This document shows, piece by piece, positions 7,934 to 17,333 of a stretch of DNA of 64,000 nucleotides. The position numbers and the translations under genes are program-made. The first letter of the stretch is position 1. The number at the start of each line of letters is the position of its first letter. This stretch comes from Methylophilus sp. 13 (lineage in GTDB: Bacteria; Pseudomonadota; Gammaproteobacteria; Burkholderiales; Methylophilaceae): NCBI RefSeq assembly GCF_015354335.1, contig NZ_JADKYR010000002.1:248001-312000 (forward strand), read 5' to 3'. The notes below the pieces were generated by a model. That model worked only from the letters and a program-made list of their open reading frames with translations. It was not told where the DNA came from and did no database searches.

Positions 7934-8803
7934 TTAGAGGCTCAGGGTTTTCAGATACGCTCTGAAGCTGTCGGCGATTTCGGGATGTTTGAGACCCAAC
8001 TCAACGTTGGCCTGCATAAAGCCGAGTTTGCTGCCGCAATCATAGCGTTTGCCCTTGTAGCGGTACGCCATGACTTTCTCGTACTGCATCAAGGCAGAAA
8101 TACCGTCTGTCAGCTGAATTTCGCCGCCTTTGCCTGGCTTGACGTGCTCCAGGCACTCAAAAATGCGTGGGCTCAACACATAACGACCGACCACGGCCAG
8201 GTTGGAAGGCGCTTCTTCCGGTTTTGGTTTTTCTACCATGCCTTTCACTTCGAGCAAGTCATCGGTTTTTGCCACGGCATCCACCACACCATAGCTGCTG
8301 GTTTCTTCCGGTGCAACCGTTTCAATGCCCAAAATGGAGCATTGCTGCTCTTCATACATGTCTACCATTTGCTTCGTGATGGATACATCACCAACCAGCA
8401 AATCGTCCGCAAGTAAGACTGAAAATGGCTCATCCCCGACCACAGGCTTGGCGCAAAGCACGGCATGGCCCAGGCCCAATGCTTGTGACTGGCGGATAAA
8501 CACGCAGCTGACCCCTTTGGGCAGAATGCTGTGCACGATATCCAGCAGTTTTTGCTTGCCGGCCGCCTCGAGTTCGGCTTCCAGTTCATAGGCCTTGTCA
8601 AAGTGGTCAGCAATCGAACGTTTGTTGCGACCCGTGATAAAAATTAACTCGGTTGCGCCAGCGGCAATCGCCTCTTCGGCTGCATATTGAATCAGCGGCT
8701 TATCGACGACAGGCAGCATTTCCTTAGGGCTAGCCTTGGTCGCTGGCAAAAATCGGGTCCCTAGCCCTGCCACCGGGAAGACTGCTTTTGTAATTTTTTT
8801 CAT
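7934..8803 (-). CDS. galU: UTP-glucose-1-phosphate uridylyltransferase
   Basis: This 289-aa protein has the usual GalU length and landmarks: the nucleotide-binding start [23 protein letters not shown], then [21 protein letters not shown], and [14 protein letters not shown]. It makes UDP-glucose from UTP and glucose-1-phosphate for cell-surface polysaccharides and glycosylation. The ATG has a weak upstream site in an AT-rich leader. The neighbours are a small sugar transporter-like gene upstream and hpt 5 bp downstream. Confidence 0.95.
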   Translation of the reverse strand: MKKITKAVFPVAGLGTRFLPATKASPKEMLPVVDKPLIQYAAEEAIAAGATELIFITGRNKRSIADHFDKAYELEAELEAAGKQKLLDIVHSILPKGVSCVFIRQSQALGLGHAVLCAKPVVGDEPFSVLLADDLLVGDVSITKQMVDMYEEQQCSILGIETVAPEETSSYGVVDAVAKTDDLLEVKGMVEKPKPEEAPSNLAVVGRYVLSPRIFECLEHVKPGKGGEIQLTDGISALMQYEKVMAYRYKGKRYDCGSKLGFMQANVELGLKHPEIADSFRAYLKTLSL

Positions 8804-8855
8804 GGTCGTATCCTAATAAATAAAAATAGTTATAACAAAAGAATAAAGGTGTGAC

Positions 8856-9122
8856 TCAAACTTTTAATATAGATTTCAACTTTAAGCAAAGAACAGTCCC
8901 TGCCAGCAATGCCGTCACCGCATTGGCGATAATCACCGGCCAATCTCCGATCAAGAGACCATAAATCAGCCATAACACCACGCCAGAAGTGAAAATGGTG
9001 TACATCGGCAACGAGATGCCGCTTAAATCCCTGGTACGCCATGATTGCAAAACTTGTGGGATAAAGGCTAACGTGGTGCACACGGCAGCGATTGATCCAA
9101 TACAGGTGTTTACTATGCTCAT
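8856..9122 (-). CDS. SemiSWEET-type small sugar transporter
   Basis: An 88-aa membrane protein with three hydrophobic segments and a PQ-loop motif ([18 protein letters not shown]), the pattern of bacterial SemiSWEETs. These work as homodimers and move sugars down their gradient across the inner membrane. Its start overlaps the uvrB stop by four bases (ATGA), so it is probably translated from the uvrB transcript. galU begins 52 bp further on. The substrate is unknown; the link to UDP-glucose synthesis is only positional. Confidence 0.85.
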   Translation of the reverse strand: MSIVNTCIGSIAAVCTTLAFIPQVLQSWRTRDLSGISLPMYTIFTSGVVLWLIYGLLIGDWPVIIANAVTALLAGTVLCLKLKSILKV

Positions 9123-11152
9123 TTCAAATCTTCTACTTCGGCACCAAAGGCCTGTAACTTGAGTTTTTTGAGTTGATCCCTGAATTGGGCCGCCTTTTCA
9201 AACTCAAGGTTTTTGGCCGCGTCGTGCATGGCTTTTTCAATGCGCTTGATTTCCTTGGTCAGCATTTTTTCGCTCATGCTTTCATAGCTGGCCTGTTCCT
9301 GCGCAGCCTTGCGTTCACGCTGGGCCTCATCCTTGTCATAGACGCCATCAATGATGTCTTTAATGCGCTTGGTGACGCCTTTGGGCGTAATGCCATGCTC
9401 CGCGTTAAACGCCAATTGAATCTTGCGGCGACGGTCCCCTTCATCCATCGCCAGTTTCATGCTGCGTGTGATGCTATTGGCATAAAAAATGACGCGCCCA
9501 TTCAAATTACGCGCCGCACGGCCCGCTGTTTGAATCAATGACCGCTCAGAGCGCAAAAAGCCCTCTTTATCGGCATCCAGCACGGCCACCAGCGACACCT
9601 CGGGGATGTCCAGGCCCTCACGTAGCAGGTTAATGCCGACCAGCACATCAAACTCACCCAGGCGCAAGTCACGGATGATCTCCACGCGTTCCACCGTATC
9701 GATATCGCTATGCAAATAGCGGACCTTGACGCCATGTTCGCTCAGGTAATCCGTCAGGTCTTCAGCCATGCGCTTGGTCAGGGTTGTTGCTAGCACGCGT
9801 TCGCCCACGGCGACACAGCGTTTGATCTCGCCGAGCAGATCATCTACCTGAGTATCGGCAGGTTTGACGGTAATTTCAGGGTCTACCAGTCCGGTTGGCC
9901 GAGCAATCATTTCCACCACTTGCTGCTGATGCTCTTTTTCGTAATTGGCAGGCGTGGCCGAGACAAATACGCATTGCCGCATAATACGCTCAAACTCTTC
10001 AAACTTGAGCGGACGATTATCCATAGCCGAGGGCAGGCGCCAGCCATAATCCACCAGGTTAGCCTTGCGTGAGCGATCACCCAGATACATACCGCCAATT
10101 TGCGGCACGGTCACATGGCTCTCGTCTATGATCATCAGCGCTTCAGCGGGCAGGTAATCAATCAATGTCGGCGGCGGGTCGCCGGGGTTGCGGCCCGTCA
10201 AATGACGGCTGTAGTTTTCAATGCCTTTGCAAAAGCCGATTTCGTTAAGCATTTCGAGATCAAAACGCGTGCGCTGTTCGATGCGCTGCGCTTCTACCAG
10301 CTTGTTTTCACTCAGGAAAAAACTGACGCGCTGACGCAGTTCTTCCTTGATGGTTTCCATGGCCCTTACCGTCGCTTCACGCGCGGTCACATAATGGCTG
10401 GACGGGAAAATACGGAAATTGTGTATCTTGTTAAAAATCTGGCCCGTCAGCGGATCAAACAACTGAATGGTATCAATCTCGTCATCAAACAGATTGATTC
10501 TGACCGCCGTTTCACTGTTCTCTGAAGGGAACACGTCAATAATGTCGCCCCGGACACGGAAGCAGCCCCGGCTAAAGTCAAAGTCGTTGCGGTCATACTG
10601 CATGGCAATCAGGTGCGCAACAATGTCTTTTTGTGCAATCTTTTTACCCTGATGAATATGCAACACCATGCCATGGTATTCGCCTGGATCACCAATACCG
10701 TAAATGGCCGAAACAGTAGCCACAATCACGGCATCTTCGCGCTCGAGCAAGGCTTTGGTCGCTGACAAACGCATCTGCTCAATGTGTTCGTTGATGCTGG
10801 AGTCTTTTTCGATAAACAGGTCGCGCGAAGGCACGTAGGCTTCCGGCTGGTAATAATCGTAATAGCTGACGAAATACTCGACGGCATTATTGGGGAAAAA
10901 CTCGCGGAACTCGCTATAAAGCTGTGCAGCCAAGGTTTTATTCGGTGCCATGACAATCGCCGGTTTGCCGGTGCGCGCAATCACGTTCGCCATGGTGTAG
11001 GTCTTGCCAGAGCCTGTCACCCCCAGCAAGGTTTGAAACTTGAGGCCGTCATGAATCCCCTGCGTCAATTTTTCAATTGCCTGTGGTTGATCCCCAGCCG
11101 GCGGAAAGGGCTGGTGTAATTCATATTTACTACCGGGGAAAGTAACGATCAC
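9119..11152 (-). CDS. uvrB: Excinuclease ABC subunit B
   Basis: A 677-aa UvrB of normal length. Visible are Walker A ([13 protein letters not shown]), the beta-hairpin region after [18 protein letters not shown], the helicase motifs ([35 protein letters not shown]) and a C-terminal UVR domain ([16 protein letters not shown]) that contacts UvrC. It is loaded by UvrA at damaged DNA and recruits UvrC for nucleotide excision repair. The gene is divergent from the protease gene at 11315. I see no clear LexA-type operator in the 162-bp gap. Confidence 0.98.
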   Translation of the reverse strand: MIVTFPGSKYELHQPFPPAGDQPQAIEKLTQGIHDGLKFQTLLGVTGSGKTYTMANVIARTGKPAIVMAPNKTLAAQLYSEFREFFPNNAVEYFVSYYDYYQPEAYVPSRDLFIEKDSSINEHIEQMRLSATKALLEREDAVIVATVSAIYGIGDPGEYHGMVLHIHQGKKIAQKDIVAHLIAMQYDRNDFDFSRGCFRVRGDIIDVFPSENSETAVRINLFDDEIDTIQLFDPLTGQIFNKIHNFRIFPSSHYVTAREATVRAMETIKEELRQRVSFFLSENKLVEAQRIEQRTRFDLEMLNEIGFCKGIENYSRHLTGRNPGDPPPTLIDYLPAEALMIIDESHVTVPQIGGMYLGDRSRKANLVDYGWRLPSAMDNRPLKFEEFERIMRQCVFVSATPANYEKEHQQQVVEMIARPTGLVDPEITVKPADTQVDDLLGEIKRCVAVGERVLATTLTKRMAEDLTDYLSEHGVKVRYLHSDIDTVERVEIIRDLRLGEFDVLVGINLLREGLDIPEVSLVAVLDADKEGFLRSERSLIQTAGRAARNLNGRVIFYANSITRSMKLAMDEGDRRRKIQLAFNAEHGITPKGVTKRIKDIIDGVYDKDEAQRERKAAQEQASYESMSEKMLTKEIKRIEKAMHDAAKNLEFEKAAQFRDQLKKLKLQAFGAEVEDLK

Positions 11153-11314
11153 AACAACAGTCTGTGCATGGGATAAATAATATAGATTCTATTTTAACTG
11201 CTTTTGCGCAGGCAGGCATATGATTTACAATTTTCTCAACTACTTTGCGCCTGAACTTTTATCGCAATCACCAGTCAGTTAAACCACAATGAATCATATT
11301 CTTTTGGGGGTCGC

Positions 11315-12325
11315 GTGAAATTCCTTTTAATAGCCATTTTGGCACTCGGTACACCAGCGGCGCAAGCCTACAATCAGCAAGCCCTGATGGAAGCTTACTT
11401 TGGCGTGGTCATGATCCGCGGCTACAATCAGGAAGGTGGCATGGCGTATGGTTCCGGCGTGGTGGTCAGCGACAATTCAGTGGTGACCAATTGCCATGTC
11501 TTGCGCGCAACCAAACAGCCCTGGGTCTCGCGTGGCGAAGACAGCTACCCAATCACCAGCGTACGCGCAGATGCCTGGCATGATTTGTGTCTGGTGACCA
11601 CTAGCAATATGCCCTTCAAGCCAGTCCCGCGCGGCAACAGCCTGGCCTTGAGTCGCGGCCAGGAAATCACCGCGATTGGACACTCAAATGGTGTGCCTGC
11701 ACCCATCACCTCTATTGGTGAAATTCAGGGCTTGTATCCCACGCCTGCCGGCAATATGATCCGCAGCAGCGCCAAGTTTCTCATGGGAGCCAGCGGCAGC
11801 GGCTTGTTTGACATGGATGGCAAACTGGTAGGCATCAATACATTTAAAACGGCAGGCAATGGTGGCAGCATTCACTTTGCATTGCCCGTCGAGTGGCTGG
11901 AGACCCTGGAGAAAATGCCAGCCAGCAACGTCTTTCCTGTGTCAGGCAAAGCATTGTGGGAGGAAGACGAAGACAAAAAACCCTACTATATGCGTGCTGC
12001 CGTGCCCGAATCCCGTCAAGATTGGCCTGCACTGGCACAAGTCAGCCAGCTTTGGACCCAGCAAGAAACAAGCAGCCCAGATGCCTGGTTTAGTCTGGGG
12101 CTGGCAGAAATGTCACTCAAGCACTTTGATGTCGCCGCCTCCGCCTTTAGCCAAGCCGTCAAACTGGACAAACAGTTTGTTGAGGCCTGGTTTAGACGTG
12201 GTGAAATGGCCCAGAAACTGGGCGACCAACACACTGTGCATGAGATTGAGGGCCAGTTACAACAAATAGATCCCACCCTGGTGCCTGTCTACCAGGCTTA
12301 TCTCGGCTGCGGCAAACAATGTTAA
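11315..12325 (+). CDS. Exported trypsin-like serine protease with TPR repeats
   Basis: A 336-aa protein starting at GTG 11315 after a GGGGG ribosome site. Residues 1-18 form a signal peptide (MKFLLIAILALGTPAAQA). A trypsin-like fold follows with a plausible triad: H61 (VTNCHVLRA), D90 (AWHDLCLV) and S160 (GASGSGLF). Residues about 240-320 contain two tetratricopeptide units (AWFSLGLAEMSLKHFDVAASAF and EAWFRRGEMAQKL). The combination suggests a periplasmic or secreted protease with a protein-binding tail. The active-site serine context GASGS differs a little from the usual GNSGG. It is monocistronic; the substrate is unknown. Confidence 0.8.
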   Translation: MKFLLIAILALGTPAAQAYNQQALMEAYFGVVMIRGYNQEGGMAYGSGVVVSDNSVVTNCHVLRATKQPWVSRGEDSYPITSVRADAWHDLCLVTTSNMPFKPVPRGNSLALSRGQEITAIGHSNGVPAPITSIGEIQGLYPTPAGNMIRSSAKFLMGASGSGLFDMDGKLVGINTFKTAGNGGSIHFALPVEWLETLEKMPASNVFPVSGKALWEEDEDKKPYYMRAAVPESRQDWPALAQVSQLWTQQETSSPDAWFSLGLAEMSLKHFDVAASAFSQAVKLDKQFVEAWFRRGEMAQKLGDQHTVHEIEGQLQQIDPTLVPVYQAYLGCGKQC

Positions 12326-12460
12326 ATCTTCCTGTCATCATTTTCGCCTCACCGCCCCGCCCGGGGCGACCAGCTTAAAACAACTGGCGCGCCTCGCGCG
12401 CGCCTTTCACTTCCCTATCCGCTTGTTTTTGCGTAAAATATTGCGTTTTTCATTTTTTTG

Positions 12461-12480
12461 CAGGCTGCATACGCAGCCTG
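12461..12480 (+). promoter_or_regulatory. Hairpin in the aminotransferase leader
   Basis: CAGGCTGC and GCAGCCTG form a perfect 8-bp stem with loop ATAC, 34 bp before the TTG start of the aminotransferase. A T run lies before it, not after it, so it is not a rightward terminator. It may affect transcript stability or translation. Confidence 0.35.
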
Positions 12481-12514
12481 CTTATTAAGCATACGACCCA
12501 ACAAGGAAGTGATC

Positions 12515-13729
12515 TTGAACCAAGCTGCTGCCAACGTGCTGTCCGCACGCGTGTTATCCATTAAAGAATCGCCCACCCTGGCCATTACAGCCAAAGCGGC
12601 CAAATACAAGTCCGAAGGCCGTCCTATCATAGGCCTGGCGGCAGGCGAACCTGATTTCGACACGCCACAACATATTAAAGATGCAGCCAAGGCAGCAATT
12701 GATGCCGGGTACACCAAATACACCCCTGTGAGCGGGATCCCTGCCCTCAAAAAAGCCATCGTCAACAAATTCAAGAACGAAAATGGCTTTGATTACGCAG
12801 TCAATGAAGTAATTGTTGGCGTCGGTGGCAAGCAAACCATTTTCAACCTGTGCCTTGCGGTGTTAAACCCAGGCGACGAAGTCATCGTGCCTGCCCCTTA
12901 CTGGGTCAGCTATGCCGACATTGCCATGGTCGCAGAGGCAAAACCGGTGATTATTGAATGCGGGATTGAGCAAGGCTTTAAACTGCTGCCCGCGCAACTC
13001 GAAGCAGCAATCAACAGCAAAACCAAACTGGTGATGTTTAACTCACCTTCCAACCCAACCGGCGCAGTCTATAGCCTGGACGAGCTCAAGGCGCTGGGCG
13101 AGGTGCTGCTCAAACATCCACATGTGCTGGTCGCAACTGATGACATGTATGAACACGTCAACCTGACCGGCGAAAAATTCCACAACATCCTCAATGCCGC
13201 GCCAGGCCTCAAAGACCGCTGCATTGTGCTCAATGGGGTGTCCAAAGCTTACTCCATGACCGGCTGGCGTATCGGTTATGCCGCAGGCCCGGCCTACATC
13301 ATCAAGGCGATGGAAATCCTGCAAAGCCAGTCTACCAGCAACCCAACCTCGATTTCGCAATATGCGGCCGAGGCAGCCCTCAGCGGTTCGCAAGACTGCA
13401 TCAAGCCCATGGTTGCGGCTTTCCGCGAGCGCCACAAATATGTGGTGGATCGTTTTAACGCCATGCCAGGCTTGAGCTGCCTGATGGCAGGTGGCGCATT
13501 CTATGCCTTCCCGGATGCGCGCCAAGCCATTGCCAACCTGCACCAGGCTGGCAAAATCAAGGAAACTACCGATATGGCACTCGCTGAGTACCTGCTCGAA
13601 GAACATAATGTGGCAGTGGTGCCTGGCTCCGCATTTGGTGCAGAAGGCTACTTCCGCATCTCGTTTGCCACCAGCATGGAAAACTTACGCGAAGCATTAG
13701 ACCGCATCGAGCACGCACTTAAGGTTTAA
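12515..13729 (+). CDS. Pyridoxal-phosphate aspartate aminotransferase (class I)
   Basis: A 404-aa enzyme of the AspC/AatA Ib type. The TTG at 12515 is chosen because AAGGAAG lies five bases upstream and the protein then starts like family members (NQAAANVLSARVLSIKESPT). The longer frame from ATG 12458 begins at the edge of a hairpin. The Schiff-base lysine is in LNGVSKAYSMTGWRIGYAAGP. Other landmarks are AAGEPDFDTP, YTPVSGIPALKKAI and the NPTGAVY loop. It transfers the amino group of aspartate or glutamate to the matching keto acid in the cytoplasm. The gene is followed by a strong terminator. Confidence 0.92.
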   Translation: MNQAAANVLSARVLSIKESPTLAITAKAAKYKSEGRPIIGLAAGEPDFDTPQHIKDAAKAAIDAGYTKYTPVSGIPALKKAIVNKFKNENGFDYAVNEVIVGVGGKQTIFNLCLAVLNPGDEVIVPAPYWVSYADIAMVAEAKPVIIECGIEQGFKLLPAQLEAAINSKTKLVMFNSPSNPTGAVYSLDELKALGEVLLKHPHVLVATDDMYEHVNLTGEKFHNILNAAPGLKDRCIVLNGVSKAYSMTGWRIGYAAGPAYIIKAMEILQSQSTSNPTSISQYAAEAALSGSQDCIKPMVAAFRERHKYVVDRFNAMPGLSCLMAGGAFYAFPDARQAIANLHQAGKIKETTDMALAEYLLEEHNVAVVPGSAFGAEGYFRISFATSMENLREALDRIEHALKV

Positions 13730-13754
13730 CAAGATAGTCCCAAATATAGTCACC

Positions 13755-13778
13755 AAAAAGCGCCTGCGGGCGCTTTTT
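13755..13778. terminator. Bidirectional rho-independent terminator
   Basis: AAAAAGCGCC and GGCGCTTTTT form a 10-bp stem with loop TGCG. It lies between the aminotransferase and the convergent exported-protein gene and should end both transcripts. Confidence 0.9.
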
Positions 13779-13819
13779 GCTTTTGCATCGCAACACCTGT
13801 CACAAAATCAGTGTAGCGC

Positions 13820-14575
13820 TCAAAACAAGCGTATCAGCCTAAAACTCCATAGTTTTTCTGCGCTTTGCGCAGGGTTCAAGGTCGAGACTGCCATACCCAT
13901 CTGCAAGGTATAACGCTCGCTCGCATCGAAATGTACTTGTGGCGTCAATCGGTAACGCCAAGTACCGCCGCGGCTGATTTCCTGATTTATTTCCATGCCC
14001 AAGGTCACGCGCGTCGATGCATCATAAAACACCGAGTGATTAAGCAAATAGCCAGCCCTGGCACGCCGATTGACATCCTGTACACGCAGTCCCAGCATAC
14101 TCAGCGACGACCATGGCTCAGTCCATCGTTTGGCGACAATATAGGTTGCATCGACAGAAACAGTTTTACTATGTTTATGCATATCAACAAAAGCCTGCCA
14201 ACCGGTGGCCATGCCTCGCGCAGAGGAAACCTGCAGCGTCTGCTGAATGGCCAATTTATAGCGTTCGTGCCGCGTATTCTCGATAGGCAATTCCAACTCC
14301 ACCCCAATGTCGTCCGCCAGGCCATATTCAAGCTCAGGCGCCCAGCTGACATCCCCAGTCGCCGCACTCACATCCACCAGCGCATTTACCTCCAGATCGC
14401 CCTGCTTCACCCCCAACGGTCGCACCAGGTCATAGACCATAGGCTCAGGCACTCTCAACACACGGTCACTATGCGCAGCATCCGATTCAAGAAATAGCGC
14501 TTCTTCAGAAGCCTCCGAAACAAGGGCGCTGGTTAACAGCAACACATAAGCACAAACAACAGCACAGACGTTCAC
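13820..14575 (-). CDS. Exported beta-strand-rich protein of unknown function
   Basis: This 251-aa protein begins with a signal peptide (MNVCAVVCAYVLLLTSALVSEA). After an acidic segment the rest alternates polar and apolar residues in short strands (LEVNALVDVSAATGDVSWAPELEYGLADDIGVELELPI, shown in pieces: ELEYGLADDIGVELELP and TRVTLGMEINQEIS). It ends in an aromatic residue (FRLIRLF), as outer-membrane barrels do. A small outer-membrane barrel is therefore likely, but no named family is recognised. It is convergent with the aminotransferase and sits next to the ancestral tRNA-Asn site. Confidence 0.6.
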   Translation of the reverse strand: MNVCAVVCAYVLLLTSALVSEASEEALFLESDAAHSDRVLRVPEPMVYDLVRPLGVKQGDLEVNALVDVSAATGDVSWAPELEYGLADDIGVELELPIENTRHERYKLAIQQTLQVSSARGMATGWQAFVDMHKHSKTVSVDATYIVAKRWTEPWSSLSMLGLRVQDVNRRARAGYLLNHSVFYDASTRVTLGMEINQEISRGGTWRYRLTPQVHFDASERYTLQMGMAVSTLNPAQSAEKLWSFRLIRLF

Positions 14576-14801
14576 AATTACATTTATACAAATATAAAAA
14601 CCACATCATACCAAGCAAGCGACCAACGCTCCAAGTGATTCCTCCTCACACAGGTTATTCTTGTTTGACATGCGCAGGAAAGCCTTTGGAAGCAAACAGC
14701 AATGATCAGGCGTTTGCAAAATAAACAAAGAGAGAGATAAAGAATGCATCAGGATAAGGTGATCCGATATTGCGAAGCGCTAGGCAATGCTGCAGAAAAG
14801 C
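14576..14801. other. Host intergenic region left of the tRNA-Asn element
   Basis: This stretch lies between the exported-protein gene and the stranded terminator. It probably holds the promoter of the leftward gene. A 36-codon frame from 14745 runs into the terminator and is not convincing. Nothing else is visible. Confidence 0.35.
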
Positions 14802-14833
14802 AAAAAGGCCTCGCATTTCTGCAAGGCCTTTTT
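14802..14833 (-). terminator. Original tRNA-Asn terminator, now stranded
   Basis: AAAAAGGCCT pairs with AGGCCTTTTT around a 12-nt loop, with a T run on either strand. It ends four bases before the left 7-bp repeat of the inserted element. Joining the two flanks without the element would place this hairpin directly after the CCA of tRNA-Asn on the minus strand, so it is most simply the tRNA's ancestral terminator. No gene of its own is evident next to it. Confidence 0.75.
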
Positions 14834-14837
14834 CTAT

Positions 14838-14844
14838 TTGGCTC
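14838..14844. repeat. Left attachment repeat of the tRNA-Asn element
   Basis: TTGGCTC, identical to 19302-19308. Left of it is host sequence (the stranded terminator), right of it the element. A short core is what large serine recombinases typically leave. Confidence 0.7.
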
Positions 14845-14917
14845 ACCATCTTAGATAAAACTGATAACTGGATTCTAACTTGTAAAATTTGAATCTATAC
14901 ATACGCACCAACTTGAA

Positions 14918-15655
14918 TTATTCAGACGCAGTTTTTTTTGTAGGCACACCTACGTTTTTTGCTTTTCCTAATTTTTCTTTGAGATCTCTGATTGATTGAG
15001 TTCTTTTTAATTTTTCATCTGGGATTACGTAAATTTCATGCAAAATGGCTTTAAATGTTTCAAGAAAAAGCTGTAAGTTACGACTATCCCACGCTATCCA
15101 ACTTTGTTCATGAACATGATCACTGGTCATATCTTTTATGTGACCTAAAATTTCAAATAAAACAGGATCAATAAATAAATATTTTTTTCTTAAACTTTCA
15201 ATTTTATCGTCGTAATTCGCACCTTCAACCCTCTGCAGTGCAAGTAGCTCGTAAATACCTTTGCGTGTGCATGCAGATGCGCCAGTTAGATAATTCATTT
15301 TTGCGCAACCTTCAGCTTCTGAAATCAACTCTCTTATTTCTTTGGGGATACGGTTATCGACAACAAAAAATGATGTAGGTACCGAATAAAAAAATTCCTG
15401 ATCTAAATCCACGTCATCTTTAAATCTGCCAAAACCGTAAGATGAATCTTGAAGGTTTGAAAAAGTCAAATGCATTGATATATGTTGGCAGCTTTCACAA
15501 ATAACTCTCCATATGTAGCAAATTTTGTCACTAGTCCAATGAAAACCCTCGGAACCAAGATTTCTATATTTAACATGACGCCTATTGCAGTAAGGGCAAT
15601 TGTAGATATCGTGTGTAATAAAATATTTTGAATCTAGATGGGAGTGATCTTGCAC
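14918..15655 (-). CDS. DUF4145-domain protein with N-terminal zinc finger
   Basis: A 245-aa protein. Residues 20-56 hold two CxxC pairs (CPYCNRRH at 20-23 and CESC at 53-56), which look like one zinc finger. From about residue 100 it matches the DUF4145 layout: a segment VVDNRIPKEIRELISEAE, then a helical NYLTGASACTRKGIYELLA, and a tail with WDSRNLQLFLETFKAILHEIY. DUF4145 is a HEPN-like domain often found alone on mobile elements or next to restriction and defence genes. The protein's function is unknown. It is the only leftward gene in the element and so the likely cargo. Very low GC and A/T-ending codons set it apart from the core. Confidence 0.75.
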   Translation of the reverse strand: MQDHSHLDSKYFITHDIYNCPYCNRRHVKYRNLGSEGFHWTSDKICYIWRVICESCQHISMHLTFSNLQDSSYGFGRFKDDVDLDQEFFYSVPTSFFVVDNRIPKEIRELISEAEGCAKMNYLTGASACTRKGIYELLALQRVEGANYDDKIESLRKKYLFIDPVLFEILGHIKDMTSDHVHEQSWIAWDSRNLQLFLETFKAILHEIYVIPDEKLKRTQSIRDLKEKLGKAKNVGVPTKKTASE

Positions 15656-15687
15656 TGGTTTATTCCTGATGGTTAGTTGAACTGTAA

Positions 15688-15708
15688 CCCCGTTTATGTA
15701 ACACGGGG
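15688..15708. repeat. Hairpin in the element's divergent intergenic region
   Basis: CCCCGT pairs with ACGGGG around a 9-nt loop (TTATGTAAC). It lies between the leftward DUF4145 gene and the rightward replication genes. It could be an operator, a leftward leader structure, or part of the origin nicked by the replication initiator; the sequence does not decide between these. Confidence 0.4.
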
Positions 15709-15767
15709 GGCTCTAAATACATAAACAACAGAATAAAATAAAAATTTATCCTTGTGTTTTAATTTGA

Positions 15768-15796
15768 TTGACATTTAAATATTATTATTTTAGATT
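15768..15796 (+). promoter_or_regulatory. Sigma70-type promoter of the replication/recombination genes
   Basis: TTGACA (15768-15773) and TAGATT (15791-15796) are separated by 17 bp in an AT-rich stretch, 32 bp before the ATG of the first rightward gene of the element. Confidence 0.65.
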
Positions 15797-15828
15797 CATT
15801 TGAAATTCAAACAACATACGGATAAATT

Positions 15829-16263
15829 ATGAAATCAGCTCATTTACATGATATGTGGTCAAGCCCCGACAACGGGCGACTAGTTTCCAAGCAAATTTCA
15901 CTTCGTTTACCTGTTCATATTGCTGCAAAAATAGCTGCATTGAGTGAACTATACCCTCAAAAAAATCGCACTCAAATTATTGCTGATTTATTAACTCTTG
16001 CTTTGGACGATCTCGAAAAAAATTTACCATATTCAATACATGAAGCACCAAGACATGTACAAGATCAAGAGAGGGATGTCTCACAACATTTAGGTTACGA
16101 GATTGAGACAATCTATGAGCTAGGCGGTGCACGTGCGCAATTTCGTTGTGCTGCCAATAAGTACTATTTGGAGTATGAGAAAGAGCTAGGAAATGAAAAG
16201 CCAACAGCACTATATGGCTCAATTTATGGCTCCCAAGATTATTTGGAAAATCTGGATAAATGA
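15829..16263 (+). CDS. Ribbon-helix-helix-type small DNA-binding protein
   Basis: A 144-aa protein. Residues 20-66 (KQISLRLPVHIAAKIAALSE and NRTQIIADLLTLALDDL) have the strand-helix-helix layout of CopG/Arc-type regulators. The remaining 75 residues are unassigned. The gene is first in the rightward set of the element, 32 bp after a good promoter, and its stop overlaps the replication initiator start (ATGA). It probably controls replication copy number or expression of the set. This is inferred from fold and position. Confidence 0.6.
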   Translation: MKSAHLHDMWSSPDNGRLVSKQISLRLPVHIAAKIAALSELYPQKNRTQIIADLLTLALDDLEKNLPYSIHEAPRHVQDQERDVSQHLGYEIETIYELGGARAQFRCAANKYYLEYEKELGNEKPTALYGSIYGSQDYLENLDK

Positions 16264-17333
16264 ATTTCAAATATCTTCTTTCCAGCTTCGACACCATTGA
16301 GTGTGCCTATTACTTGATCCCGCTCGATCAGGCCAGACTTGACTTTCTGGACTTAGCATCCCAGAAAGAGGCATTAATCAAGGCTAAGATAAACAAGCCC
16401 AAGCCAATTAAGCTCGGTTGTGAAGATTTCTTGCTTGCTTCACATGGCACATCAAGCGGCTATCCATTTTTGATTGAAAATGATGTGTTCATCATTCAGT
16501 TTGGCGAATTTAACCGTCCAAACTTCTTCGTCAAATTTCGCAGTATTGCCTTATGGCATAACAGCTTGCTGGATTTGCATAAGCGTTTTTTAAACTGGGC
16601 TGCATCCGTAGGGTTGACTCAGGCACAGCCTGAGCGATTGTCGCGCGTGGATTATGCGTTTGACTACCATCTGCCAGTGGTCGATTTTGATGAAGATAGT
16701 TTTGTATCTCGTTCAACTAAAGACAGCCAATATCGCAAAGATGGCAAAGTCCAGACGTTTAAATTCGGCACTGAAAACGTGGTGCTAAGGGTTTATAACA
16801 AAGTCGATGAAATCAATGAGCAAAGTCAAAAAAACTGGCTTTTCAAATTGTGGGGGATGGATCAGGATGTCTGGCGTGTTGAATGGCAGGTCAGAAAAGA
16901 TCAGCTCCGCAAAATAGGCATTTCATCTATGCAATCTCTTGAGGAACGTCAGGCAGACCTTTTGCGATTGCTTTCAACCAATCACACTACATTAAGAATT
17001 AAAGCAGATGACAGCAACCGATCACGGTGGGATATGCATCCACTCTGGCTTGATTTGTTAGCCCAAATTGATCAACTTCAAGGTTTAGGCGTCAAGCGTG
17101 AACATAAGCCGCTTGATCTTTACGATGAGCGATTAACTCGCATTGCAATGAGTGTTTATGGCTATCTTAAAAGAGTGGCTGCAATCGATGTTTTATATTC
17201 AGGGAATCAAAAGTCATACATGGATGAAACGTTTCAGCATTTATTCAATATCGTTTCTGAAATTCATGATCCATTGACATGGCAACAAGAGGTTGACCGT
17301 AGAGCGAATGAAATGAGGTTAGGCGAATGGTAA
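16260..17333 (+). CDS. Rolling-circle-type replication initiator (Rep_trans-like)
   Basis: A 357-aa protein with the motifs of replication initiation factors of plasmids and integrated elements: RVDYAFDY at 129-136, RVYNK at 177-181 and WRVEWQVR at 205-212. In the family a tyrosine nicks the double-strand origin and stays bound to the 5' end; I cannot say which tyrosine does so here. It is coupled to the preceding regulator gene by ATGA and to the following gene by a 7-base overlap. Its presence suggests that the element replicates after excision, or is a captured plasmid replicon. Similarity by motif is good, but exact family assignment needs a profile search. Confidence 0.7.
   Translation: MNFKYLLSSFDTIECAYYLIPLDQARLDFLDLASQKEALIKAKINKPKPIKLGCEDFLLASHGTSSGYPFLIENDVFIIQFGEFNRPNFFVKFRSIALWHNSLLDLHKRFLNWAASVGLTQAQPERLSRVDYAFDYHLPVVDFDEDSFVSRSTKDSQYRKDGKVQTFKFGTENVVLRVYNKVDEINEQSQKNWLFKLWGMDQDVWRVEWQVRKDQLRKIGISSMQSLEERQADLLRLLSTNHTTLRIKADDSNRSRWDMHPLWLDLLAQIDQLQGLGVKREHKPLDLYDERLTRIAMSVYGYLKRVAAIDVLYSGNQKSYMDETFQHLFNIVSEIHDPLTWQQEVDRRANEMRLGEW

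Noticed and set aside
12353-12368. GC-rich hairpin after the protease gene
   Set aside because: The two halves leave too small a loop in full pairing and no T run follows, so I did not call it a terminator.
14745-14855. 36-codon frame or small RNA ending at the terminator 14802-14833
   Set aside because: The terminator is better explained as the ancestral tRNA-Asn terminator, and the frame runs through it into the element.
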